Positions 16,654 through 25,103 of a stretch of 47,641 bases of DNA are shown piece after piece (within the stretch, counting starts at the first letter, position 1; every line of letters starts with the position of its first letter). The DNA is taken from positions 1 to 47,641 of the forward strand of contig DAISGI010000020.1 of NCBI GenBank assembly GCA_036823195.1, written 5' to 3'. Source of the stretch: UBA4874 sp002399435. GTDB lineage: Bacteria; Bacillota; Clostridia; Caldicoprobacterales; DTU083. Under the pieces are notes generated by a model. That model was not told the origin of the DNA and did no database searches. It saw nothing but the letters and a program-made list of their open reading frames with translations. The position numbers and the translations under genes were made by a program.

Positions 16654-17853
16654 CTAATCAATGGCATGATCCCTGCAAATCTGTCCGCCGCTCCAGACTT
16701 TAAGGCTGCTCCACGCCTCTTCTTCCCCACTCCAGAATTCGTCATCCGCCGGCAGGCCCAGAGGAAGAAACAGGGCAGTACACAGGTAAAGGCTTCCTGT
16801 GTTGATATACCCTTCCGCAAGCTCCGGCTGACAGCCATATACCCCGGGCTGCAGCCATCCATTCTGATCAAACATATCAGGAGCCTGCATCACCTTCTCC
16901 AGAACGGCCGTAAGGGCACAGCGAACCTGAGCGGGATGCAGACTGTCCGGCAGACGATGCTCCAAAGCTGCCTGGGCAAGCATCTGAAAGGCTCCGAAAC
17001 GATAACAGATGGATCGTCCAAGGATCGGCCAGGTTCCGTCCGGCGCGATCATTCTCTCCAGAATGGCTGCATATCGGACTGCCCTTTTCAGCACCTTTGG
17101 TTTCAGCATCCGGAACTCATCTGACATGTCCCCGAATAAGTCCATTAGATCCACATACATGGGCTGAATCACAAAACTATTGTAATAATCCCAGTGAAAT
17201 ATTGCTCCGTCTCCATAGACGCCGTCCCCTTTATACCAGTCGTCAAAGGTACGCAGTGCATAGACAATGCGCATTTTATCAAATTCCGCCTCGCCCAGCA
17301 CATACAGTCCTGCCTCCACCATGGCAGAAAATAAGATCCAGTTGGATTCCCCGGGAATAAAATCCCTCGTACATTTCAGCGCCCGGATCAGATTGTTCCT
17401 TGTCGCATCCGGCAGCGCTTCCGCCAAATGCCTGGGTGCGCGGACCAGGGCATGGGACAGAAAAGCGGTATCCACCAGATTCTGTCCCCCCCTCGCGAAT
17501 CCCATATAATCCGGGGAGTCCGGATCGGCTGCCCGGTCCATGCACAGAACCGCCAGCTTACGGTATTTTTCCTGCAGCCCTTTCTCTTCCCCGCAGACTC
17601 CTTCCGCCTCCAGCCACGGCGCAAGGCCCAGCATGCTTCTGCCGAAGGCCTCCAGCGGAGCATACTCTTTCCGATCCTCATGAAAGTCCAGCGGCATCCG
17701 CTTTTTCAGTTCTCCCCTGCCCAGAGATTCCATTACCGGAGCAACAATGCGCAGCAAGGCATTCAGCCATTCCTCCCTGGTCTTGTCTCTGGTTTTGCTT
17801 CCGGACTCCTTCCCGATCCCGTTTCCCATTTTTGTGATGCCCCCCATATCCAA
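16654..17853 (-). CDS. DUF2264 family protein (GH154-like glycan hydrolase candidate)
   Basis: A protein of up to 399 residues with the (alpha/alpha) barrel-like composition of DUF2264: REEWLNALLRIVAPVMESL at the start, then YMGFARGGQNLVDTAFLSHAL, SNWILFSAMVEAGL, GDGVYGDGAIFHWDYYNSFVI and GRSICYRFGAFQML. As I recall, DUF2264 members have been placed in family GH154 with beta-glucuronidase activity; here that is only an inference. There is no signal peptide, so it is cytoplasmic. The RBS favours the ATG at residue 9 (17829, after GGGGG) over the first one. It sits in the sulfatase-galactonate cluster and probably acts on imported oligosaccharides. Confidence 0.82.
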   Translation of the reverse strand: MDMGGITKMGNGIGKESGSKTRDKTREEWLNALLRIVAPVMESLGRGELKKRMPLDFHEDRKEYAPLEAFGRSMLGLAPWLEAEGVCGEEKGLQEKYRKLAVLCMDRAADPDSPDYMGFARGGQNLVDTAFLSHALVRAPRHLAEALPDATRNNLIRALKCTRDFIPGESNWILFSAMVEAGLYVLGEAEFDKMRIVYALRTFDDWYKGDGVYGDGAIFHWDYYNSFVIQPMYVDLMDLFGDMSDEFRMLKPKVLKRAVRYAAILERMIAPDGTWPILGRSICYRFGAFQMLAQAALEHRLPDSLHPAQVRCALTAVLEKVMQAPDMFDQNGWLQPGVYGCQPELAEGYINTGSLYLCTALFLPLGLPADDEFWSGEEEAWSSLKVWSGGQICRDHAID

Positions 17854-17874
17854 TGAATTCTTTTCAGCTATACT

Positions 17875-18147
17875 TTATCCTTTTATGCCGGTACTCGCAA
17901 TCCCTTCCACAAAGTATTTCTGGAGAATCAGAAACACAATCAAAACGGGAATCAAAACCACTACAGCGCCGGCCATGATCAGACCATATTCTGCTGTATA
18001 CTGTCCTATAAACATCTTTAATCCAATCTGTACTGTCTTTTTGGTTTCGGTCTTCAAATAAATCAGGGGGCCCAAATAGTCGTTCCAGGTGGCTACGAAG
18101 GTAAAGATGGTAAGGGGCTTTGTCAATGCGGTAGAGATGTTTTTAAG
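17875..18147 (-). pseudogene. 3' remnant of a MalG-type sugar ABC permease gene
   Basis: About 90 residues read as the last third of a carbohydrate permease: LTKPLTIFTFVATWNDYLGP, a membrane segment AGAVVVLIPVLIVFLILQKYF, and the tail VEGIASTGIKG. The only start is a TTG with no ribosome binding site, and an in-frame stop lies at 18148-18150, inside the end of the DUF3791 gene. The N-terminal four membrane segments are missing. It differs in type from the remnant at 15761-15945, so these are two separate permease losses. Confidence 0.85.
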
Positions 18148-18364
18148 TCATGGAGGGCTGCCTGGCTTTTATATATAAACTGATGTCGTCTACAATATAC
18201 TGTCCGCCGGTAGTATGCAGGGCCTCATAATAATCCCGGATATAGTCAATCACACGATAGCGGATAAACAAATTGATGACATCTTTGCCAGTCAGTCCCT
18301 TTGCCGCTTTATATTCTTCAATACAGTACACAACAAATCTAGTCTTGTCATCCATATTCATCAT
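18143..18364 (-). CDS. DUF3791 family small protein
   Basis: A 73-residue protein starting at ATG-ATG behind GGAGGAGG; the second ATG (18361) has the better spacing. The sequence (TRFVVYCIEEYKAAKGLTGKDVINLF, then IRDYYEALHTTGGQYIVDDISLYI) fits DUF3791, small proteins often found beside DUF3990-type proteins in Firmicutes and suspected to form toxin-antitoxin-like pairs. No DUF3990 partner is seen. The gene interrupts the sugar cluster exactly at the junction with the truncated permease, so it may have arrived with the deletion. Confidence 0.7.
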   Translation of the reverse strand: MMNMDDKTRFVVYCIEEYKAAKGLTGKDVINLFIRYRVIDYIRDYYEALHTTGGQYIVDDISLYIKARQPSMT

Positions 18365-18412
18365 GCCTCCTCCGGGTAAGTGATTTCAAATGATACAGGG
18401 TCAGTTATTCAT

Positions 18413-19171
18413 TCAGCCTTTCCTATAGATCCGCTTAAAGCTCTCCAGGCTTTCCACGCTGCCCAGTGTAGGATTGTATTCCAGCCCGCATGCACCCTGA
18501 TACCCTGCTTTGTCCACCGCATCAAAAATAACATGATAGTCGTTTTCACCGAATTGCAGCTCAATTCGTCCCGGATGCCCTGCGGCGTGCAGATGGGCGA
18601 TACAATCCAGATTGTTGGTTATGTTGGGAATAATGTTGCCTTCCATCACCTGCTGATGATAAATATCATACACCACCTTCACCAAAGGATGATCCACCTC
18701 ATGGATGATGTCAAAAGCTTCCTTTGCCTTCCACAAATAGTAGCCCGGATGATTGACAAGAGTGTTCAGGGGTTCAATCATGATTGTTACCCCTGTATCC
18801 TCCAATATGGGGCGGGCTGCCCTGAGCGCATTCACAATGCTTTCATGCTGTAATCGCCGCTCCGCACCGGTATCCCTGCCAACCTGTGTAATCAGGTGTT
18901 TCACGCCGGCAAGTCCTGCTGCCCGGCAGCTTTCTTTCAGGCCTTTCAGCCATTTTTGGCGCATTTCCGGGTTGGTCATATTGAATTCGGTGGTGCACAT
19001 GCTGATCAGTTCCACATTTGTCTCTTCACAGGCATTGCGCACCGCTTCCAGGTCCAGACCCTTCCAGTTGTAGGTTTCTGCCGCGTCAAATCCAAGTTCG
19101 CCTACTTTATGTATGGCGCTTACAAAATCCATGTCCGGAAAGAAACAAGGTATGGGAATACAGATCCTCAT
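18413..19171 (-). CDS. TIM-barrel sugar phosphate isomerase/epimerase (hydroxypyruvate isomerase-like)
   Basis: A 252-residue xylose-isomerase-like TIM barrel that should isomerise or epimerise a keto/aldo sugar or hydroxypyruvate. Metal-binding residues are visible in order: Glu in IMIEPLN, Asp in VVYDIYHQQ, His in HLHAAGHPGR and Glu in GLEYNP. AGHPGR is typical of the hydroxypyruvate isomerase group. Its ATG shares one base with the stop of the oxidoreductase gene (TAATG) and is served by AAGGAGG within that gene, so it is translationally coupled to it. The substrate is unknown; the pairing with a Gfo/Idh/MocA enzyme is common in inositol, sugar-acid and rare-sugar pathways. Confidence 0.85.
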   Translation of the reverse strand: MRICIPIPCFFPDMDFVSAIHKVGELGFDAAETYNWKGLDLEAVRNACEETNVELISMCTTEFNMTNPEMRQKWLKGLKESCRAAGLAGVKHLITQVGRDTGAERRLQHESIVNALRAARPILEDTGVTIMIEPLNTLVNHPGYYLWKAKEAFDIIHEVDHPLVKVVYDIYHQQVMEGNIIPNITNNLDCIAHLHAAGHPGRIELQFGENDYHVIFDAVDKAGYQGACGLEYNPTLGSVESLESFKRIYRKG

Positions 19172-20181
19172 TATTCATCCTCCTTCAGGCAGACGACTTT
19201 ACCGGTTTCCATCGAACGATTGGCTGCAAAGGCAACCTTGAGGGACCGCAGGGCATCTTCATAGGGAGAACGTATCCGCGTTCCGTCTCCGGACTTCACC
19301 GCGTCAATAAAATCCCGGTCCAAATCATAGGTTTGATCGTTCCCTCTCCTGATATCCAGGGTTTGACCCTTCGTTTTCATAATTAGATTGTTCCGCAGCC
19401 GATAATCCAAAACGATGTCATTCAGTATAACCACCAAACCGTTATTCGGCGCCACTCCCTTGCAGTAACATCCGCTCTCCAGGGTGGCGGTGATGTTGTT
19501 TTGGAACCGGAACAGACAGACAGAGTAATCATCCGTATCATACTCCGGACTGGCATCCACACCTGGCTGAATCATGCCGGTGGCATTTACCGCATATACG
19601 GAAAGCGGCTCACCGAACAGCCAACGTAATCCATCCACCAAATGAATATTCTGCTCCACCAGCTGTCCGCCGCAAGTGGATTTTTTCTGCCACCACCATA
19701 CAGGGGGGATACCTCCAATCCAGGACCCGTTTACAATCCCGCCTTTTTTGTGCTTTGGAATCTCTTCTTTCATTCTTTCCATCAGATCCAGATAGCGATC
19801 CTGGAACCCTACGGCGGTAATCAGATTTTTCTCACGGATCATGGAGGCAATGGAATCCGCCTGCTGCAGGTCCAAAGTCATCGGCTTTTCAACCAGGAAT
19901 GGAATCCCCAGTTCAATGGCTCTGGTTTCGATATGATCATGCGCAGTAGGTTCCACGGCAATAAAAATGGCATCCACACTTTCTCCGTTTTCCTTCTCAT
20001 AGAATTCCGAATGGTTCCCATATTGCCGCTTTGCTCCAGTAACCTCAGCTGCTCTCGCCCTTCTTTCCTCCACCGGCTCTGCAACTGCCACAATTTCCAC
20101 ATCCTTCATTTGAAGAAGTGCATCCATGTGTGCGTTTTGCCTGCCTCCACAGCCAATCAGTCCGACACGTACTTTTTTCAT
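19171..20181 (-). CDS. Gfo/Idh/MocA family oxidoreductase
   Basis: A 336-residue NAD(P)-dependent sugar dehydrogenase. The Rossmann motif VRVGLIGCGGRQNAHMDAL is at the N-terminus; the family signature EKPMTLD follows at about 115. The C-terminal beta-sheet domain includes GGGQ-like WWWQKKSTCGGQLVEQNIHLVDGLRWLFG. The start is ATG at 20179-20181, preceded by GAGGGAAGGCC; an upstream in-frame start lacks a site. It is the first gene of the minus-strand catabolic run and is expressed from the promoter at 20256-20284. It could supply the sugar oxidation step ahead of the galactonate dehydratase, but this is inference. Confidence 0.88.
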   Translation of the reverse strand: MKKVRVGLIGCGGRQNAHMDALLQMKDVEIVAVAEPVEERRARAAEVTGAKRQYGNHSEFYEKENGESVDAIFIAVEPTAHDHIETRAIELGIPFLVEKPMTLDLQQADSIASMIREKNLITAVGFQDRYLDLMERMKEEIPKHKKGGIVNGSWIGGIPPVWWWQKKSTCGGQLVEQNIHLVDGLRWLFGEPLSVYAVNATGMIQPGVDASPEYDTDDYSVCLFRFQNNITATLESGCYCKGVAPNNGLVVILNDIVLDYRLRNNLIMKTKGQTLDIRRGNDQTYDLDRDFIDAVKSGDGTRIRSPYEDALRSLKVAFAANRSMETGKVVCLKEDE

Positions 20182-20228
20182 GGCCTTCCCTCTTTTCATT
20201 TTGATCATGGCTTGACAAGGATTTGCTG

Positions 20229-20257
20229 TTGACTTTTATCTCATTGATTAATATGAT
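20229..20257 (+). promoter_or_regulatory. Sigma-A-type promoter for the AraC regulator
   Basis: TTGACT (20229-20234), a 17-bp spacer and TATGAT (20252-20257) point toward the AraC gene at 20321. The -10 overlaps that of the divergent promoter, so transcription of the two directions should be mutually exclusive. Confidence 0.7.
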
Positions 20258-20284
20258 TATATTGCAATTATACGTGGTTATCAA
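20256..20284 (-). promoter_or_regulatory. Sigma-A-type promoter for the sugar catabolic cluster
   Basis: On the minus strand TTGATA (complement of 20279-20284), a 17-bp spacer and TATAAT (complement of 20256-20261) point toward the oxidoreductase gene. It overlaps the -10 element of the plus-strand promoter, an arrangement suited to control by the divergently encoded AraC protein. Confidence 0.7.
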
Positions 20285-20320
20285 TGATATATATTTGTAA
20301 TAAATATAAGGATATTGCAT

Positions 20321-21109
20321 ATGCTTTCAAAGGATTTCAAACAAAACAAAGACACGCTTCCATTCATTCCTGTTACCATCGGCGTATCCGAAAGACAGGG
20401 ACGCACGGACCGCCCCAATGGATTCGATGTGCATCAGTTTCTGTGGGTGATCGGAGGAGAGGGCATATTCACCGCGGAAGGCAATACCGTAAAGCTGACA
20501 GACGGCCATGGCTTTTTCTCCCGCAAGAATGTACCTCATTGTTATCAAAGCAGCGGCGGCGCCTTCGATACCATGTGGGTAACCTTTCAGAATGGTGAAT
20601 ACCTGCTGGATTACTACCATGTTGGGGACTCTTTCTTCTTTGATGTGCCGGGCTTTTTAACCGCTTCCACGAAGCATCTTATGGAGATGTGCAGCCGTTC
20701 CTCCTCCAGAGCAATTCTTTCCGCACATGGATATGCCTGGGCAGCGGAACTGCTGGACGCTCTTTTTCAAAAGCCCCTTTCCGGATCGGAAAAAGTGACC
20801 CTGTTCCTGCAGCATAATTATGACAAGCCCCTCACTCTGTCCACGATCGCAGAACATGCCGGTATGGACAGGTTCAGCCTTTGCCGGTCTTATGCCAAAG
20901 ATACGGGCGAAACCGTAATGCAGGCCCTCAAAAAGATCCGCATGCAAAAAGCAAAGGATTTCCTGCGCTACAGTTCCTATTCTGTAGAGCAAATCGGCAA
21001 AATATGCGGCTATGAAAGTTCCAGCTATTTTATAAAGGTCTTCCGGGAAGATACAAACTGCACTCCGCTGCAGTATCGCCTGAACCGATGGCAACAGAAT
21101 TCCGTTTGA
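20321..21109 (+). CDS. AraC family transcriptional regulator
   Basis: A 262-residue regulator. The N-terminal cupin-like sensing part (FLWVIGGEGIFTAEGN, NVPHCYQSS) probably binds a sugar or sugar acid. The C-terminal pair of helix-turn-helices (LTLSTIAEHAGMDRFSLCRSYA and VEQIGKICGYESSSYFIKVFRE) is diagnostic. The start is ATG at 20321 behind AAGGA, 8 bp away. It is divergent from the oxidoreductase-isomerase-sulfatase run with overlapping promoters, so it is the obvious local activator. Confidence 0.92.
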   Translation: MLSKDFKQNKDTLPFIPVTIGVSERQGRTDRPNGFDVHQFLWVIGGEGIFTAEGNTVKLTDGHGFFSRKNVPHCYQSSGGAFDTMWVTFQNGEYLLDYYHVGDSFFFDVPGFLTASTKHLMEMCSRSSSRAILSAHGYAWAAELLDALFQKPLSGSEKVTLFLQHNYDKPLTLSTIAEHAGMDRFSLCRSYAKDTGETVMQALKKIRMQKAKDFLRYSSYSVEQIGKICGYESSSYFIKVFREDTNCTPLQYRLNRWQQNSV

Positions 21110-21184
21110 AAATAAACCATCGCTTATGGTAAAATAAAGAAGAAATGAGACCTGCTCTTCACATAACGGGCAGCCGGGACAGGG

Positions 21185-21292
21185 GTGGTAAGCCTTTATT
21201 TCGCTATCCTCGCCTTTGCTGCGTGGCTGGTCCTTTTCTTCAAAGAGGTCAAACTGGATACCGGAAAGGCATTTAAAAAGTATAAATATTGA
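21185..21292 (+). CDS. Short hydrophobic ORF, possibly a gene remnant
   Basis: GTG at 21185 opens 35 codons: a single hydrophobic segment (LYFAILAFAAWLVLFF) followed by a basic tail (KAFKKYKY). The composition is protein-like, but there is no good ribosome binding site and no family is recognised. It may be the tail of a lost membrane protein. Apart from this and the hairpin at 21325-21355, nothing is seen in 21110-21433. Confidence 0.25.
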   Translation: MVSLYFAILAFAAWLVLFFKEVKLDTGKAFKKYKY

Positions 21293-21324
21293 GAACGGCC
21301 CTTTTGAACATTCAGAAGATTTCA

Positions 21325-21355
21325 GGACAAGGCTGATAGGATATCCGCCTTGTCC
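21325..21355. repeat. Perfect 9-bp stem-loop downstream of the TasA-like gene
   Basis: GGACAAGGC (21325-21333) and GCCTTGTCC (21347-21355) form a perfect stem with a 13-nt loop that itself contains GGAT/ATCC. It lies between the converging AraC and TasA-like genes. There is no T-run on either side, so it is not a standard terminator, though it could stabilise a 3' end. Confidence 0.5.
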
Positions 21356-21433
21356 CGCAAAGCCTTATTATGAGACAGTAAATCGTAACTTTTCTTTTCT
21401 TCATTTGCCTCAATCAGTCTGAACCAGTCTGAA

Positions 21434-22147
21434 TCAGTGATGGAACATTGCTTTGATCTGCATCATGACGGATTCCGGTACATCGTTTCTGGCGGAAGAA
21501 TCCCTTCCCGTATAAATATCCAGATCGTCATAGGTAATCCCAAATAGCTTTTTCATCGCGCCGTCCATCGTCTGGGTGGATTTCAGGTCGTCTATAATCT
21601 TAATCAGAGCTCCCTGATACTTGCGGGTCATTACCTCTCCATCCAGATTGGCATCATAAGCCAGGCTGATTTTTGCACCTGGAGCCAATAGCAGATATTT
21701 GTCCGTTGGATCGGCCCTATTAACAAACCAGCACCAAACAACATTGCCGGATACGTCCAGATGAAATCCATATCCTTCCGTACTGTAAAAATCTGATTTC
21801 ACCGCGTCTTCTTTATCGGGAACCCACTTGTCCCCTGTCCACGGATTGAAATCATCATCCGCATACACAAAGCTGATTTGCGTATTTTCCTTCATGGAAA
21901 CAACAGCAGCAATATTTCCCGTATTCTTAACAGTTCCCTTGCTGGAAACCACGTCTCCCGGCTCATACGCCCTTACATCCACCTTGCTGAAATCCGATTC
22001 CACGTTGAGCTTCCCCATCCGAATATCTGCATCAACGCTTGTCGTGGAATACCACCACGCATAGGCCGAACCCGCCACCATGATGAACGCGATGACGGTC
22101 ACCAATATTACCCTTGCTTTTTTGTTCTTAGAATTAATTTTTTTCAT
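21434..22147 (-). CDS. Secreted TasA/camelysin-like protein with SipW-type signal peptide
   Basis: A 237-residue exported protein. The N-terminus (KKARVILVTVIAFIMVAGSAYAWWYSTTS) is a signal peptide of the kind processed by the SipW signal peptidase, followed by the beta-sandwich opening typical of TasA/CalY: ADIRMGKLNVES, EPGDVVSSKGTVKNTGNIAAVV. Relatives form biofilm fibres or surface proteases; function here is inferred. No sipW gene is in the window. It lies 36 bp downstream of the GxGYxYP gene and is probably co-transcribed with it. Confidence 0.75.
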   Translation of the reverse strand: MKKINSKNKKARVILVTVIAFIMVAGSAYAWWYSTTSVDADIRMGKLNVESDFSKVDVRAYEPGDVVSSKGTVKNTGNIAAVVSMKENTQISFVYADDDFNPWTGDKWVPDKEDAVKSDFYSTEGYGFHLDVSGNVVWCWFVNRADPTDKYLLLAPGAKISLAYDANLDGEVMTRKYQGALIKIIDDLKSTQTMDGAMKKLFGITYDDLDIYTGRDSSARNDVPESVMMQIKAMFHH

Positions 22148-22183
22148 CAGACTTTCTCCCCCTGTTTTTCGTTTATTTCCCTG

Positions 22184-24880
22184 CTAATTAACTTTCATCA
22201 CAATCGAGTGCTGATAACCGCCATCGGAAGTTTCCACAGTAATCACAACCATTCCAGGTGAAATGCCGGTAACCACACCGTTTTCATCAACAACAGCCAC
22301 AATTGGATTGGAAGATGCCCAGGAGACAGATGGATCAGCAGCGTCAGATGGTGTGATGCCCACATCCAATTCCGCTGATGATCCCGCCTTGAGTGTTACA
22401 AGAGACGGACCATGGATCCGGACTCCCCGGACCCGTGGCAAAACGGCAACGGTTACGTCATCCGATACTTCTCCAAAGCCCGGAACCTTCACGGTTGCTA
22501 CAACCTTCACGGCTTTTGCAGTTTCCTCCTTATCAATTGTCAGGACACCGTCTTCAGTAATCGTTGTACCCTTTCCGCCGCCAACAACGCTCCATATTTC
22601 CGGACCGCCTTCGGAAGATCTGGACCCTCTCGTTATCTCAAACGGAAGGGACTGCCCCTGAATAATGGAAGCATCCCGATTTGTAATGGATATCCCGGTT
22701 TCAGATTTGGCAACCGCCCCATATAGCTCCACTTCAGCTATGCGGGCGATTCCGTCGGCACCCGGATCGGTTATGTTGAGCCGAACATACCTTGCTTCCA
22801 CCGGATCAATATCAATATCGCTGACATTGTAAGTGTTGCCCTGATACTGATCTGCCAGAGTCCACTTCTTGCCATCCATGCTTATCTCAATCGTATAATC
22901 CCTGGTATTCAGGGAGGAATCGAGTCCATTGCTTCCGGCATGTTGAATCAGATATCTGGACAGTACATACGTTTCGCCTAAGGAATAGGTCAGGGACTGC
23001 ACTCCGGCTTCCGGTGCTGTCCAGATCCGGCCGGCTGGCGTGCCATCCACAGTAAGCTCCGCCTTATCTGAATGACTGGTGGCCGTGACCGTTAAGCCGG
23101 AGGAAAGCCCCAGATTGAAAGGAAGCCTGTTTTTTTCGCTGTATAAGGCCATGAAATGATCCAATCGGACGAACTCCACCTGATCTCCGTATTCCTCTTT
23201 CAGCCTTTCCGCTGCGTTCACGATGTTGTTTGGCTTCGTATCTCCCCATACGTTCATGCCAAGCGCCAGAAAATAAGGAGCGGATCCATCCCATGACTTG
23301 ATATAATCCTTCAAAAGATTATAAAAAGAATTTTCGCCTGCCGAATAATAGGCCTGATCCAGGCTGTACACAGGCTTATTGTTGTTCAGGCTGGTGGGCA
23401 CCGTGCCAAGATTCCGAAAGTCATGCACGGTAAGACCATACAGGTACCTGGCGTTTTCAGTATAGATATCCCGCTGATTCCCGGAAAGGGTATCCCATAC
23501 GGTAACGGCCCGCAAACCTGACTGATACATATACCTGTTTGTCAGGCGTGCATAATCTGCCAGCAGCTCATCGTTTTTCAAATAGTTCCTGGCGGGTACA
23601 CCGGGTTCCGGAAGAGTGTTTTCAAACATGGCATATCCCATGCCGGAAGGCCCGCAAACAAAGTTCTCACAATCCGTCGCCTGGGAATAATAATAGTTCA
23701 AAAGGCCGGGGCCTGCATCGACAAGAGCCGGGCTTATCGTCCAGGATATGGGAACTTTTCCGCGGCTGTTCACTGTCCCGGGACTATCCCATAATTTACG
23801 CATGTATCTCTGGATATACTGGATGTTGTCGCCATCCGTCATAATGGGTGCAATATATACTTTGTCATCCAGCTCAGGTTTATCGGGAACCTTCGGAATC
23901 TGAATGACAGGGTCTGTTCCGCCAAAGACGGTTCCGTTTATGTAGTGATCTGCCGGCACCAGACTTAGCCCGTGTTTTGCGCATATGGTGACGCCGGAAC
24001 GCTCGGTTGGCGCCCATCCCAGAACAAGTCCGTTCCCGGCCTCCATGTCGGTAAGGAATTTTTCAAAGAGTTGCCTTTGGTCTTCGTCTCTGTTGTCCAG
24101 CCAGACAACGGCCGATTTTGCAGCAGCTGCGTAATCCCTTACGTAATGCCGTTTGTCGGGTGAAAGACTGATAAGGAGCCGGTGATTGCAAAGCTCCCAG
24201 TAATTATCATACAGATAGGTGTAGATCTCCAATGGATCATGAAGAGCAAGGTTCCGCAGATCAATCAGGCGATCCTCGTTTTCAGGGTTGTCAATGTCAG
24301 GCAATGAAATTCCATGACTTTTCCATAAATCATAGGTATTCTCGTCCATCGGCAGCATATCATGGATGCCCGCCACAGTCGTGGCAAGGTTCATCATATG
24401 CATCTGATTCGCATCCTTGCTTGCAGGAAAGATAACGATGCCTCTGGTTTCCCCGATGTACTTTTGAATGAATTCAAACTTTTGACTGTTTGCAAGCACA
24501 TTGCAGTTCAGATGCAGATTGGGAGTTTCACGCCATGTATCCGGACCCTCATCCGGATTCATATCTGTAAAAAGGATTCTTGGTTTCGTTCGGTTCACAA
24601 TACCCTGTAAAGCGGTTATGGTCAGTCGTTCATTCTGATTGCTGTGGTCAAATGCTCCAATGGAAATTGTGTCAACTGGATCAGCCGGGGTTGCAAAAGT
24701 CGGTAACACCTGACCGTCCGGCCAATACATCCCCTCATCAGACTTCTGTACCTTAGCATAGGGTATATAATTGTTTTTCCTGTTTTGAGCCGCGTTCGCA
24801 GCCAACCCAGGTGTTGTACCTGCAAGAAATACCAAAATAAGAACAGTGGAGATGCTTTTGCCGAGTTGTAACTTTTTCAT
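22184..24880 (-). CDS. Secreted GxGYxYP-family protein with discoidin (F5/8 C) and Big2 domains
   Basis: An 898-residue exported protein. It has a signal peptide (residues 1-31, ending GLAANA), a GxGYxYP-family module to about residue 620 (GPSGMGYAMF near 410-419, IMTDGDNIQYIQ), an F5/8 type C carbohydrate-binding module (about 625-770, ISMDGKKW, ARYVRLNI, EVELYG) and a C-terminal Big2 domain (VSWASSNPIVAVVDENGVVTGISPG). GxGYxYP proteins are putative glycoside hydrolases found with glycan-degrading genes. The start is ATG at 24878-24880 after GAGGAGGGG; two earlier Met codons lie in the leader. A good promoter is at 24989-25017. The GxGYxYP signature is degenerate here (Phe for the final Tyr-Pro). 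Confidence 0.82.
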   Translation of the reverse strand: MKKLQLGKSISTVLILVFLAGTTPGLAANAAQNRKNNYIPYAKVQKSDEGMYWPDGQVLPTFATPADPVDTISIGAFDHSNQNERLTITALQGIVNRTKPRILFTDMNPDEGPDTWRETPNLHLNCNVLANSQKFEFIQKYIGETRGIVIFPASKDANQMHMMNLATTVAGIHDMLPMDENTYDLWKSHGISLPDIDNPENEDRLIDLRNLALHDPLEIYTYLYDNYWELCNHRLLISLSPDKRHYVRDYAAAAKSAVVWLDNRDEDQRQLFEKFLTDMEAGNGLVLGWAPTERSGVTICAKHGLSLVPADHYINGTVFGGTDPVIQIPKVPDKPELDDKVYIAPIMTDGDNIQYIQRYMRKLWDSPGTVNSRGKVPISWTISPALVDAGPGLLNYYYSQATDCENFVCGPSGMGYAMFENTLPEPGVPARNYLKNDELLADYARLTNRYMYQSGLRAVTVWDTLSGNQRDIYTENARYLYGLTVHDFRNLGTVPTSLNNNKPVYSLDQAYYSAGENSFYNLLKDYIKSWDGSAPYFLALGMNVWGDTKPNNIVNAAERLKEEYGDQVEFVRLDHFMALYSEKNRLPFNLGLSSGLTVTATSHSDKAELTVDGTPAGRIWTAPEAGVQSLTYSLGETYVLSRYLIQHAGSNGLDSSLNTRDYTIEISMDGKKWTLADQYQGNTYNVSDIDIDPVEARYVRLNITDPGADGIARIAEVELYGAVAKSETGISITNRDASIIQGQSLPFEITRGSRSSEGGPEIWSVVGGGKGTTITEDGVLTIDKEETAKAVKVVATVKVPGFGEVSDDVTVAVLPRVRGVRIHGPSLVTLKAGSSAELDVGITPSDAADPSVSWASSNPIVAVVDENGVVTGISPGMVVITVETSDGGYQHSIVMKVN

Positions 24881-24988
24881 TTTCCCCCTCCTCATATTCC
24901 CTCGTATTTGGAAATAAATCAGCAATTGGCAGCGACTTGAAGATCCCCCCTTTTTTCCTTTTATATCTTCCTATATCACGATATGTAA

Positions 24989-25017
24989 ATTGTACCATAT
25001 ATGGAGGACGAGCTCAA
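24989..25017 (-). promoter_or_regulatory. Sigma-A-type promoter for the GxGYxYP-TasA-like operon
   Basis: On the minus strand TTGAGC (complement of 25012-25017), a 17-bp spacer and TACAAT (complement of 24989-24994), about 110 bp before the GxGYxYP gene start. Confidence 0.6.
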
Positions 25018-25103
25018 GAAAAACAATAATATATAAAATTACAAAATATAACCTATTATGATAAATTTAGATAAGTAACCTTGCAAATGTGAAAAAGCAA
25101 AAG

